Below, piece after piece: positions 43,421-52,030 of a DNA stretch of 64,000 bases. The position numbers were made by a program, and so were the translations under genes. The DNA lies in the NCBI GenBank assembly GCA_965197495.1, contig OZ240210.1, positions 2,666,001 to 2,730,000 on the forward strand, read 5' to 3'. Under the pieces are notes generated by a model that did no database searches, had not been told where the DNA came from, and saw nothing but the letters and a program-made list of their open reading frames with translations. The DNA is from SMYC01 sp965197495. Its GTDB lineage: Bacteria > Acidobacteriota > Vicinamibacteria > Marinacidobacterales > SMYC01. Every line of letters starts with the position of its first letter. The stretch's first letter is position 1.

Positions 43421-44798
43421 GCATTGATCCTCCTCCGCCCTCTACACTAATTTCAAGGGGCAAAGTGTCTCAGCGATGTTGGCACAGAGGGCCCGGAGTT
43501 TCCGGCGTTTTCCACAATCGCGGCAGCGTCCATAGGCCATGCCCTCCAACACAAATCAGATCCCCCGAAACGACAGGAGAACCAAAGATTCTTGAGCCAG
43601 AAAACGCTCCCGATCCTCGGCGACGACCCGCGCCATGCGAGCCGGCAGAAAGTATTCTCGGTGGCGCCCGTGCGCACACCGGATTTACAAGGCTACATTT
43701 ACGTCATCCTCGCGAGCGAGGAATATGATTCGGCGGCGCAGATGGTGTTCGGGAGCTACGTCCTGCGCTTGAGCACCGGGCTCGGCGTTTTTGCGCTCCT
43801 CTTCGTCGTCGTTGTAGCGCTCGTCTCGTTTCATCTTCTGACACGGCGCCTGCGGCGATTGTCGGAAGACATGGACCGGTTCCGTCGCGGCAAGGGGCGG
43901 CCGCAGGTGCTGTCCGAGGAGCCGGGCGTAGGCTATAGGGGCGATGAGGGCGATGAGATCGATCGGCTTGCCGAGTCCTTCGTGCGGATGTCGCGGGTCA
44001 TCGACGAGCAAGTCGAAAAGCTCGAGCGCACCGACGCCCACCGCCGGGAGCTCGTCGCAAACGTATCGCACGATTTGCGGACGCCGCTCGCTTCGCTGCA
44101 TGGCTATCTCGAAACGGTGGCGCTCAAGGGTCCGGAGCTCTCCGACGAGGAGCGTCAGAAATATCTCACGGTGGCCCTCCGGAACAGCGAGCGGATACGC
44201 AAGCTCGTCGCGGAGCTTTTCGAGCTTGCCAAGCTCGACGCGCACGAGATCCTACCCGAGCTCGAGTCGTTCTCGCTGCCCGAGCTCGTCCAAGACGTCG
44301 TCCAGGACTTCCAGCTGAGCGCCGAGGAGAAAGGCGTCCAGCTGCGCGCGCGCGTGAGCGAGCGGGTGCCCTTTGTGCGCGCGGATATACGCCTCATCGA
44401 GCGCGTGCTGCAAAACCTCATCGAGAACGCTTTGCGCTACACGCCGGAAGGCGGCCTCGTGGAAATCAGCTTACACCACGAAGAAGGCCGCGTGCGCGTG
44501 GCCATCCATGATAGCGGCTGCGGCATCCCCGCCGACGAGCTGCCGCACATCTTCGAGCGGTTTCGTCGCGTGCCGCAAAAAGGCGGTGAGGAGAAGGCCG
44601 GGAGCGGCCTCGGGCTCGCCATCTCGAAGAGGATCCTCGAGCTTCACGAGAGTATGATCGAGGCCTCGATCCGCCTCGACGAAGGCACGACCTTCACGTT
44701 CCACTTGGCCCCCGCCGCGCTATATTAATAAAGTGTAATGTAACGAATACCGGCCTGTCGGCAAATAGATAGATAGAAGTCAACACGGAGGATTCGTG

Positions 44799-45317
44799 AT
44801 GAAACGAAGAGAATTCTTGGGAGTTGCGGGGCTCGCCCTCGTGATTCCAGAGACGATTTGGGGGAAAACGATGAATACATCGGAAAAAGACATAGCTCCG
44901 CTCGAGAAGTCCGACGACGAGTGGCGTGCGCTCTTGGAGCCGGACCGCTATCAGATCCTTTTCGAAGACGGGACGGAGCGGTCCGGGACGAGCGACCTCT
45001 TAGACGAGAAAAGGACAGGCACCTACATATGTGCCGCGTGCTATCTCCCGCTCTTCAGCTCGGAGACGAAATTCGAGAGCGGTACAGGCTGGCCGAGCTT
45101 TTTTCAGGGGATCGAAGGGCATGTCGGCACGAAGCGGGACTTCAAGCTCATCTTCCCTCGCAAGGAATATCACTGCATTCGCTGCGGCGGCCATCAGGGC
45201 CACGTCTTCAATGACGGTCCCCGCCCAACCGGCGAGCGGTGGTGTAACAATGGGCTCGCGCTTCTCTTCGTTCCCGAAGGCCCTGACGGCGAAGACTTGC
45301 CTCCTCTCAGAACCTAG
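44799..45317 (+). CDS. msrB: Peptide-methionine (R)-S-oxide reductase, exported
   Basis: Reduces methionine-R-sulfoxide in oxidised proteins. N-terminal twin-arginine-type signal MKRREFLGVAGLALVIP, then the MsrB fold: zinc ligands CAAC and CIRCGGHQGHVFNDGP, ESGTGWPSFF, and the catalytic Cys in ERWCNNGLALLF. The ATG at 44799 is well spaced from cggagg; GTG 44796 is an alternative. msrA starts six bases after its stop. With an export signal on both, the pair is likely to repair envelope proteins. Confidence 0.92.
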   Translation: MKRREFLGVAGLALVIPETIWGKTMNTSEKDIAPLEKSDDEWRALLEPDRYQILFEDGTERSGTSDLLDEKRTGTYICAACYLPLFSSETKFESGTGWPSFFQGIEGHVGTKRDFKLIFPRKEYHCIRCGGHQGHVFNDGPRPTGERWCNNGLALLFVPEGPDGEDLPPLRT

Positions 45318-45322
45318 GTGAG

Positions 45323-45916
45323 ATGATGAAGCTAACGACACTCGCATTGAGTTTCATGCTGCTGGGTTTGGCGCCGCAAGACGAGCCCGAGCTCGAAAAA
45401 GCGACGTTCGCCGGCGGTTGTTTCTGGTGCATGGAGCCGCCTTTCGACAAGCTTGACGGTGTCCTCTCGACGACGTCGGGCTATACCGCCGGGCAACTCG
45501 ACAACCCGAGCTATGAGCAAGTTTCGTCCGGCGGCACCGGACACACCGAAGCGGTCCAGGTCGTCTACGATCCCGCCAAGGTCAGCTACCAGGAGCTTCT
45601 CGACGTATTCTGGGTGAACGTCGACCCGACCGACAGGGCGGGGCAGTTCTGCGACCGCGGCTCGCAATATCGACCCGGCATCTACTATCACGACGAAGAG
45701 CAGAAAAAACTCGCCGAAGCGTCGAAGCGTGAGCTCGGAGTCTCGGGGCGGCTGCCGAAGCCGGTCGTGGTCGAGGTCGAGGCCGCGACGACGTTCTATC
45801 GTGCTGAGGAATATCATCAGGACTACTACAAGAGGCACGCTTACCGCTACAAGCTCTATCGGTATGGATGCGGGCGCGACCGTGTCTTGAAGCGCCTTTG
45901 GGGCAACACCGACTAA
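45323..45916 (+). CDS. msrA: Peptide-methionine (S)-S-oxide reductase, exported
   Basis: Reduces methionine-S-sulfoxide. Catalytic motif GGCFWCMEPPFDKLDGV, then GYTAGQLDNPSYEQVSSGGTGHTE, DPTDRAGQFCDRGSQYRPGI and the C-terminal YHQDYYKRH. A short hydrophobic leader (LTTLALSFMLLGLAPQ) precedes the domain, so periplasmic location is likely. 197 residues. Operon partner of msrB. Confidence 0.93.
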   Translation: MMKLTTLALSFMLLGLAPQDEPELEKATFAGGCFWCMEPPFDKLDGVLSTTSGYTAGQLDNPSYEQVSSGGTGHTEAVQVVYDPAKVSYQELLDVFWVNVDPTDRAGQFCDRGSQYRPGIYYHDEEQKKLAEASKRELGVSGRLPKPVVVEVEAATTFYRAEEYHQDYYKRHAYRYKLYRYGCGRDRVLKRLWGNTD

Positions 45917-45922
45917 CAGAAC

Positions 45923-46427
45923 ATGACACGTCCCGGCACGAGCGAGTACGCGTCGTGAGGGCTACGTCAGCAAAGTGCCCGAGGGCGACATCCTTGCGGT
46001 CATGCGCTCGGAATCCGAGCGCATGGCCGAGCTTCTATCCGCATTGAGCCCCGAGCAAGCGGACCACCGCTACGAGGAAGGGAAGTGGAGCGTCAAAGAA
46101 GTGGTCGGGCACATCATCGATACCGAGCGGATGTTCGGCTACCGTGCCCACTGCTTCGCGCGCGAAGACCCGGCGCCGCTTCCAGGATTCGAGCAGGACG
46201 ACTACGCAAGAAGCTCGAATGCGGGAAGCCGTTCCATGCAAGAGCTCGTGGAAGAGCTACGCGCGGTGCGCCAATCGAACCTCGCGTTTTTCCACGGCCT
46301 CGACGATGCGATGTGGTCGCGTCGCGGGGTGGGGAGTGGATGCGCGTTCACGGTGCGCGCGCTCGCTTATATCATCGTGGGCCATGAGCTGCACCACCGC
46401 GGCGTTCTCGAAAGCCGCTACCTCTGA
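45923..46427 (+). pseudogene. DinB-family protein with N-terminal frameshift
   Basis: The body (from GTG 45975) carries the DinB pattern: VVGHIIDTERMFGYRAH and VGHELHHRGVLESRYL. The expected N terminus, MTRPGTSEYA, is present at 45923 in a different frame and runs into a stop at 45956; the proper frame resumes with EGYVSKVPEGDIL. A small indel near 45953 accounts for this. If translation starts at GTG 45975, a slightly short but complete helical bundle of 150 residues results, so activity is possible. Function unknown; it lies seven bases downstream of msrA. Confidence 0.75.
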
Positions 46428-46433
46428 CTCGGG

Positions 46434-47783
46434 TCATTCGCGAGGTTCAAGAACTTCGACCAGTCGACGAGCCGGATTGGATCTTGGAGCTCGAACTTGA
46501 ATTTCTTCTTGCGGGTCGTTTCGATCTAACTCTGCGAACGGCCACGACCACGAGTGACTGTCCGAAGTGAAGCCGATCCCATCGGCGTTGAGCGTGAGAA
46601 CACCCTGATAGCCTCCGAATATGTGGCCGTGTTTCCCTGAATAGGAGAGAGGTAGTTTGGCCATCCACCGCGCATGCGCGAGCTCTCCGACAAGCTTGGC
46701 CGCCTGTGCATAGCGCGGGTCGAGGACGCGGAGCTCTTCGAGCTTGGCCTCCGCCGTCTCGATGTCGCCTTGCTCGAATGCGAGCTGCGCCTCGGCAAAG
46801 ATCTCGGCGAGATTGGGGCCGGTGGGATCGACCGGCCGTGGCGGAGGGGGCTTGCGCGCGGTCGGCTTGGGCGTTCGCTTCGGCTTAGGTTTCGGTGCCG
46901 GTGCTGCCTCCGGCGGCTCGAGCTCTAGTCTCACTTTCTCCAGCAGGAGCTGCGCGGCCGTGAAATCCGGCTTCAACTCCAGAACCGCTTCGAGCTCGAT
47001 CTTCGCTTCCTCGTAATCCTCTTCACCGAAGGCGACGCTCGCTCGGTAAAAGAGATCGGCTTCGAGGAAGTCGGACGTAACCTCCGGCGCCGGTGGTGGC
47101 TCGTTAGTCGAGGCGGAGACGACCGGATCAGGCTCGGTGTCGCGGGCTCCACTCCACACGAACCAGATCGCAACGATGGCGGCCAGGCCGACGGCGACGG
47201 ACGCCGTAATGACGCGACCTTTGCCCTTTGGCAGCAGTGCTCCGAGTCGTTCCGACAACGGTACTTTCGGCGCCGCGGGCTTACGCACGCGACTCCGGGG
47301 CCGCAGCGAGGTCTTCGGGAGCGGCTTTTCATCTATTTCGACCGGCGGCGGAGCCGGTTCGGAGACTTGTGGAGGCTCGGGTTCGAACCCGAGTGGCGAA
47401 GGAGCTTCGGGCATCGTCGGGAAATCTGGTTCGTCGACGTGGGGATCGTGCGTCGGGGGCGGATCGGGCGCCGTCGGTGTAGGCGCGGGATTCGGAGACG
47501 GCAACGGATTCAGCGATGTCGCACGGTGCCGGCCGGTCTCCTCCGCTCGCTTGTTCTCATAAGCATCGAGGAGCTTCTCGACATCGGGATCTGGCGCTGG
47601 AGGATCTGGCATCGGCGATGCGGCCGCGTGTGGGAACTGGACCGGGTCGGGACTCCACTCCGCTGGTGCGTCCGAAGCGGGGATATCTGCATCGGGGACC
47701 GGGTCGGGACGCCACGGCGCCGGTGCGGCTTGTGACATGGGAGCGGCCGGCTCGGAGGTGGCCGGCTCGGAGGTGGCCGGCAC
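46434..47783 (-). CDS. Membrane-anchored TPR protein with Pro-rich N terminus, 5' truncated
   Basis: 449 residues: a long Pro/Glu/Asp-rich cytosolic part (residues 1-170), a basic stretch, one membrane helix (VITASVAVGLAAIVAIWFVW), then TPR-like helices (ADLFYRASVAFGEEDYEEAKI, AEAQLAFEQGDIETAEAKL) and a beta domain (YQGVLTLNADGIGFTSDSHS, WPFAELDR). Upstream the same frame continues the Pro-rich repeat but meets a TAG at 47829-47831 and is then cut by an IS5-type element at 47930, so the native N terminus is gone. The GTG at 47783 is only the first start after the stop. Confidence 0.6.
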   Translation of the reverse strand: MPATSEPATSEPAAPMSQAAPAPWRPDPVPDADIPASDAPAEWSPDPVQFPHAAASPMPDPPAPDPDVEKLLDAYENKRAEETGRHRATSLNPLPSPNPAPTPTAPDPPPTHDPHVDEPDFPTMPEAPSPLGFEPEPPQVSEPAPPPVEIDEKPLPKTSLRPRSRVRKPAAPKVPLSERLGALLPKGKGRVITASVAVGLAAIVAIWFVWSGARDTEPDPVVSASTNEPPPAPEVTSDFLEADLFYRASVAFGEEDYEEAKIELEAVLELKPDFTAAQLLLEKVRLELEPPEAAPAPKPKPKRTPKPTARKPPPPRPVDPTGPNLAEIFAEAQLAFEQGDIETAEAKLEELRVLDPRYAQAAKLVGELAHARWMAKLPLSYSGKHGHIFGGYQGVLTLNADGIGFTSDSHSWSWPFAELDRNDPQEEIQVRAPRSNPARRLVEVLEPRE

Positions 47784-47929
47784 GACCTGTGCGAGCGAGG
47801 GCGTTGGCTCTGGCTCCGGAAGCGGCTCCTACATCGGCGGCGGCTCCTGCACCGGTGGCGGCTCCGGCTCCGGAAGTGCAACGGCGCCGGTGCCTTTTCC
47901 GGCGTTGTTGCGGAAGTGCAACCTTTTCC

Positions 47930-49011
47930 GGCGTTGTTGCACCCGGAGCAAATCGCTGACCTCCCTGTGCCGGTTGCAGAGTCACCCGGCGCAGTACGTA
48001 TCGGGCATCCCGAGCGCAGCCATCTTGTTGAGTATCTCGCACCCAATTCGGTGTTCAACTCGTTGCCTCGCCAACGTTCGAGCCCGCATCTCCGGCCCGA
48101 TGATCGCCTTGTAACGATAGACCGCGTTCTCCACCATGCTTCGCTTGGTGTAGCCTGAGAGCTTGTACCATTCACGTCGGCCGTGTCTTTCGATTGCGCG
48201 AATATGGCGATCGCGCTCCTGCATGGCGGTGTTCGAATTCTGACTGAGCGTCGCGTTTCGTTGCGGCGGAATCACCACGCGCGTCCTTCGTCCAGGACTG
48301 TGCGCTTCGATGGCTTCGTAGACCGCTTCCTTGTCGTATGCACTGTCCGCCGCCGCCGACACTAGAGGTGCTTGAATCTGTGTTAGCAAAGCGGGGACTC
48401 GGGTTGCGTCGCGAGCTCGTGACGCCGTCAGTTCGGACGCAACAATGTTGCCGGTCTCGCGATCAACGGCGATGTGCAACTTGCGCCATGCGCGCTGCTT
48501 TGGCGGTTTGCGAGCGTTTCCAACATGAATCCTCAAGCCCGTGCTATCGATCATCAGGTGGATGGGTTGAGTGCTCGCGGCTTTCAGAATCCGCAGCTTC
48601 TTGCGGAGCAACCTCGAGCGCCGACACAACGTCGAGTAGTCCGGGATCTCGATACCGAGCCCGAGAAGCGAGGCGATCGAGTGCAAGAAGCCTTCGGTTT
48701 GTCGGTAGGCGAGCTTGTACACCATCCGGACAACCAGGCCCGTTTCAATCGCCATGTCTGAATAGACCCGTTGACCGCCAGGCTCACCGGTCTTGTCGGC
48801 CTTCCAGTTCGCGATTGCCTCCTCGTCAAACCAGACTGTCAAATCGCCCCGGCGGCGCAGCCCTTCGTTGTATTCCGCCCAGTTGCGAACGTGGTACTTC
48901 TTCTGCTTCGCGTGCTTGTACTGGCAGCGCTTGGGATACTTCATGCTCGAACATACCTCGGCCACCACCATAGGCGGATTTCGCTCTCAGCCAGAGCGGT
49001 GCAACAACGCC
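47930..49011 (-). mobile_element. IS5-type element, copy 1
   Basis: 1082 bp with inverted ends ggcgttgttgcac at both termini. An extra copy of ggcgttgttgc lies just outside at 47901-47911 within a 28-bp direct repeat. No target duplication at its present flanks. Nearly identical, in opposite orientation, to 52927-54011; copy 1 lacks three bases near its left end. Confidence 0.88.
47982..48944 (-). CDS. IS5-family transposase, copy 1
   Basis: About 320 residues from ATG 48944 (MKYPKRCQYKHAKQKKYHV). RGDLTVWFDEEAIANW is typical of the IS5 group; DDE residues in LMIDSTGLRIH, AAADSAYDKEAVY and the region ending RSMVENAVYRYKAIIG (Glu). Intact. Differs from copy 2 by an Ala/Val exchange before DSAYD. 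Confidence 0.88.
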   Translation of the reverse strand: MKYPKRCQYKHAKQKKYHVRNWAEYNEGLRRRGDLTVWFDEEAIANWKADKTGEPGGQRVYSDMAIETGLVVRMVYKLAYRQTEGFLHSIASLLGLGIEIPDYSTLCRRSRLLRKKLRILKAASTQPIHLMIDSTGLRIHVGNARKPPKQRAWRKLHIAVDRETGNIVASELTASRARDATRVPALLTQIQAPLVSAAADSAYDKEAVYEAIEAHSPGRRTRVVIPPQRNATLSQNSNTAMQERDRHIRAIERHGRREWYKLSGYTKRSMVENAVYRYKAIIGPEMRARTLARQRVEHRIGCEILNKMAALGMPDTYCAG

Positions 49012-49661
49012 GCTATTACAGGAGAAGCCCCTCGTATTGAGATTGAGGTGACCATCGCGGAACTGACCGATGAGCAGAAGGGTAGGTTTGGCGACTACAT
49101 CGAGTTTTGGGATTCCACCACCGACACCTTCTACGACGAGCCGAATGTGGCGGGTGTCGACGCCGCGACGATCACCGAGGCGCTGCGCGTTACTTTCCAT
49201 GGGTGGTACAACCCGGACGAGGATGACTTCGAGGACAAGACCTACTTCACCCGCAGCCTTACCGAGAGCGACAACCCTGTTTGGTTCTCGAAGAAAGACA
49301 AGCAGGTGTGCGGCTTCCTGTATCTGCGATCGCTGCGCACGGGCTCGCGCGCCCTGAGCCTGGAGCGGGGCAGCCTACTGGACGTCATCCTGCGCCTGAA
49401 AGAGGTCAGGCCGCAGATGTGGGAAGGCACGATCAGCACGCTCGCCGACTACTCAGTCGCGAGCGATCCGGATCTCGGTATCTCCGGCGTGCTGGAGAGC
49501 ATCAACACCGCCCTCAAGAAGTACGTCCCGAAAGAGTGGGGGATTGAACCCCACCTCAAGGTGTCCAACCTCACCCGTGAACACCTGCGGAAGGTTATCA
49601 CCGCCTTCATCGCCACCGGCGAGGAGAGCCATGCCGCGCCGTTCTATCGGCAGGGCAGGGG
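49012..49661 (+). pseudogene. OLD-family nuclease gene, central part (displaced)
   Basis: Begins at the IS5 border: APRIEIEVTIAELTDEQKGR, FGDYIEFWD, YFTRSLTESDNPVWF, GFLYLRSLRTGSRALSLERG, QMWEGTISTLADYS, ISGVLESINTALKKYVPKEW and HAAPFYRQG. This is the stretch that follows the P loop in AAA15/OLD-type ATP-dependent endonucleases. It has no start and is cut at 49662 by a MITE before the Toprim part. The matching N terminus, with the P loop, is at 54012-54247 on the other strand. Confidence 0.8.
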
Positions 49662-49825
49662 GGTGCTTCCGCCATTAAGTGTTGGTGAGATGACGCTAAG
49701 CTTCACGTTGCATTAAAGTACAGCCAAAATAGCGCTCTCGACCTTCGCCGCACGCTAAATGGAGCGGAAGCTCTTTTTTGCAAAGGGATACGTACACATC
49801 ACCAACAGCAAACAGCGCAAGCACC
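49662..49825. mobile_element. MITE family 2, copy A
   Basis: 164 bp with inverted ends ggtgcttccgc and gcgcaagcacc, extended by gttggtgag and tcaccaac. A second copy in opposite orientation lies at 61878-62043. Non-coding. It interrupts the OLD-family nuclease gene. A target duplication could not be defined. Confidence 0.7.
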
Positions 49826-49846
49826 CGCGAGATAATAGAATGAGCC

Positions 49847-51304
49847 ATGACACGTATCGCCATCGTCGGAGGCGGCATCAACGGTCTCGTGGCCGCGAAC
49901 TATCTCGCGCGCGGCGGAGCCGACGTCACCCTCCACGAACGACGCCCGCACGTCGGCGGCGCGTGCGTTTCCGAAGCGGTCACCGTCGACGGTGTCGACT
50001 ACGAGTTTCCGCTCGGGGCCACCGTGCTCGGGTTCATGCAGGACTTCGTGCTCGAAGAGACCGGCCTTTCGAGTCGGCTCAAGACGTGGGCGCCCCCGCA
50101 CCCGAAGCTTGTTCACTTCCCGGGCGTTCCCGAGCCCGTGTACATCCACCGCGACCCCCAAGCACTAGAGCAAGAGCTTCGCGACAAGTGCGGCGAGCAA
50201 GGGAACGTCGCCGACTTCCGCTCGGACGAAGCACGCGTAGTCGCGTTTCTACGAGACGGTTATCGCGCGGCCCGCGCACCGAGCCTTGAAGACGCGCGTC
50301 GAGACCTCGGAGAAGAGCTGACCGAGCGCTTCATCGAAGGCTCCGCGCGCGCGCTCCTCGATCACTCCTTCACTTCGGATCTCACCAAGTTGTATATGGC
50401 GATGACCGTCATCGAGAGCGGTCCGGTATCGCTGGACGCGCCGTTGTCGGCTTTCAACGTGCCGCTCCTCGATTCGGGCTCGGTGTTCGGTGGCTACTAC
50501 GGATTCGTCAAGGGTGGCATCTGGAAGATCACCGAGGAGCTCGCGCGGCTCAACGTCGCGCTCGGCGTGAGCATGAAGACGTCGTCACCGATCGCGAGCG
50601 TCGATGACTTGGACGCGGACATCGTCGTCCTCGCCACCGACCCCGTGACCGCGGCGAAGCTCTGCGGACAGCCGGCGCCCGAGCGGCACTACCTGGGAAC
50701 ATCCGGCAAGCTCACGCTGTTGTTCCGCGAGCCGGTGCGCTGGAAAGATTCGCCGGAAACGGACACCGCATTCCGCTTCATCTTTTCGAACGATTCGCTC
50801 GACTCTATGGAGAACGGCGCGCAACGCGTCGTGACCGAGTCCGATTTCGAGCCCGGCTACATCCAGCTCTATTGCGACGGTGCTGGCATGCGCCACATGG
50901 GAGTCGACGAGCCCTACGAGCGCGTGATCGCGTTTTTCAAGAACGTGCGCTTCGCCAAGCGCGGAGACGAGTTGCCCGACGTCGCTCACTTCATCCGAGA
51001 AACCGTGCTCGCAAATATCGACAACCCCGGCGATCTCGCATGGTCACGCATGTTGTCCCCGCTCGATCTCAAAGAGCGGTTCCTGTTCCCCGAAGGAAAC
51101 ATCGATCACACGATGATGACTGAAGGGCAGAACTTCTGTCACCGACATTTCTCGACCGATCCGGACGCGAGCTTCTACCGATTCGGCGCGAACGACGACA
51201 TCTACTATTGTGGCGCCGCGGGCTACCCCGGAGGCTCGGTAGCGGGGACCACGGGCTACATGTGCGCCCAGCAGATCCTGAGATCACATAGTCCGAACAG
51301 GTGA
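49847..51304 (+). CDS. FAD-dependent oxidoreductase, phytoene desaturase-like
   Basis: 485 residues, intact. Dinucleotide-binding start RIAIVGGGINGLVAANYLAR followed by the FAD-ribose Glu in HERRPHVGGACVSE; C-terminal flavin motif YYCGAAGYPGGSVAGTTGYM. The layout is that of the NAD(P)/FAD amine oxidase/CrtI superfamily, whose members desaturate or oxidise isoprenoids, amines and other substrates; none can be chosen here. It lies inside the segment bracketed by inverted IS5 copies and starts 20 bases after a MITE, so its promoter may be foreign. Confidence 0.82.
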   Translation: MTRIAIVGGGINGLVAANYLARGGADVTLHERRPHVGGACVSEAVTVDGVDYEFPLGATVLGFMQDFVLEETGLSSRLKTWAPPHPKLVHFPGVPEPVYIHRDPQALEQELRDKCGEQGNVADFRSDEARVVAFLRDGYRAARAPSLEDARRDLGEELTERFIEGSARALLDHSFTSDLTKLYMAMTVIESGPVSLDAPLSAFNVPLLDSGSVFGGYYGFVKGGIWKITEELARLNVALGVSMKTSSPIASVDDLDADIVVLATDPVTAAKLCGQPAPERHYLGTSGKLTLLFREPVRWKDSPETDTAFRFIFSNDSLDSMENGAQRVVTESDFEPGYIQLYCDGAGMRHMGVDEPYERVIAFFKNVRFAKRGDELPDVAHFIRETVLANIDNPGDLAWSRMLSPLDLKERFLFPEGNIDHTMMTEGQNFCHRHFSTDPDASFYRFGANDDIYYCGAAGYPGGSVAGTTGYMCAQQILRSHSPNR

Positions 51305-52030
51305 TGCTCGACGGCTGCCCGGTCTTCCGGGGTCGCGAAGTAGGCTCCGCTTGACGCATCTGAGGGGCACCGGTAACCTGGCGCCGCCAGACAGGGAGGT
51401 TAGAATGAAAAGCTCAACTACCGCGTCCTGTGCCAAAACTCGGCCCAGCCGGCATCGACGAAAGAACTGCGCCTCTTGAAATCAGGCTCAAACTCTAGCA
51501 CGCGAACGGGTTACACGGCAGGCGCCAACATTTGACTGCGGAAGCACCCGAGTTCCATCCTTCGCCGCTGTACGCTACTGGGTGGAGGACCGCGATATGC
51601 GTCTCCATCGCGCGCAATCGACCGAGAGAACGACGGCATAGCCTGTGAGAGGTAAGACTAAGATGCGACACTTTCTCATTCCCGTATGGATCGCTGTGCT
51701 CGCCACGGGCTCGTGGCACAACCCCGCCACGGCCCAGACGTCGTGGCGGGGCTTGGTGGTTGCCCCCGAATCCCGTTGCTCCCCGTCCTGTGCCAAAACT
51801 CGGCCCTTTTGAAATAGGCCATAAATCAGCAGCTTAGTGTCTGTGTTTGCGCCGGGGCCAAGGGCCGTAGGCTTTACAATCGTCTGGCCCGAGGGTGTTA
51901 TCTTCAGATCCATGATGACGTACCACGTGCACTTCCTACTGCTCGTTCTAGCCTGAAGTTCCTTGCTGAAAAAACCAAGATCCGGTGTTGATCCAATAAG
52001 ATAGATGGAATCAATGGTGCTGGCGTCTGT
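51305..52030. other. Repeat-rich debris, no supported gene
   Basis: Contains two copies of the 23-base repeat cgtcctgtgccaaaactcgg ccc (51424-51446 and 51784-51806), the first half of a 166-bp repeat shared with 62045-62211, and a short signal-peptide-like start (MRHFLIPVWIAVLATGSWHN at 51664) that ends before any domain. Open frames here are not convincing. Confidence 0.5.
51787..51952 (+). repeat. 166-bp dispersed repeat, copy 1
   Basis: Runs from cctgtgccaaaactcgg to gctcgttctagc and is about 95 percent like 62045-62211 in the same orientation. The first 60 bases also occur at 54276-54335. On the minus strand both long copies encode DLKITPSGQTIVKPTALGPG (or the Glu variant), so they are probably the end of a lost gene carried with an IS end. 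Confidence 0.6.

Larger units (their letters stand above)
41788..43484 (-). mobile_element. IS3-family element
   Basis: Imperfect inverted ends starting TG: tgtcaacaactttgagacac (41788) and, inverted, tgccaacatcgctgagacac (43484). It contains overlapping orfA and orfB with a run of eight T (43010-43017; A8 on the coding strand) where programmed frameshifting would occur. No target duplication is seen because adjacent ISL3 sequence has been deleted. Confidence 0.85.
41362..43583 (-). mobile_element. ISL3 element copy 3, lineage A, carrying an IS3 element
   Basis: Ends gcctctcctgccatttcag (41362) and, inverted, ggttctcctgtcgtttcggg (43583), flanked by aaagattc on both sides (41354-41361 and 43584-43591). 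Only the last 410 bp of its transposase region and 99 bp of its other end remain; the middle is replaced by an IS3 element (41788-43484). Because the duplication is exact, these two ends are the true ISL3 termini. Confidence 0.9.
41014..44728 (+). pseudogene. Two-component sensor histidine kinase, split by nested insertion elements
   Basis: 5' part 41014-41361: first membrane helix (LYAKLALVSLVLFCALGVVY) and the start of a periplasmic sensor domain to APVERF. 3' part from 43592: LSQKTLPILGDDPR, second helix (LGVFALLFVVVVALVSFHLL), HAMP, HisKA with VANVSHDLRTPLASLHGYL, and HATPase (NLIENALRYTPEGG, DSGCGIPADELPHIF, GSGLGLAISKR). The insertion is flanked by an exact 8-bp duplication aaagattc; removing the insertion and one copy rejoins the frame perfectly. 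Cognate to the response regulator upstream, which is broken too. Confidence 0.9.
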
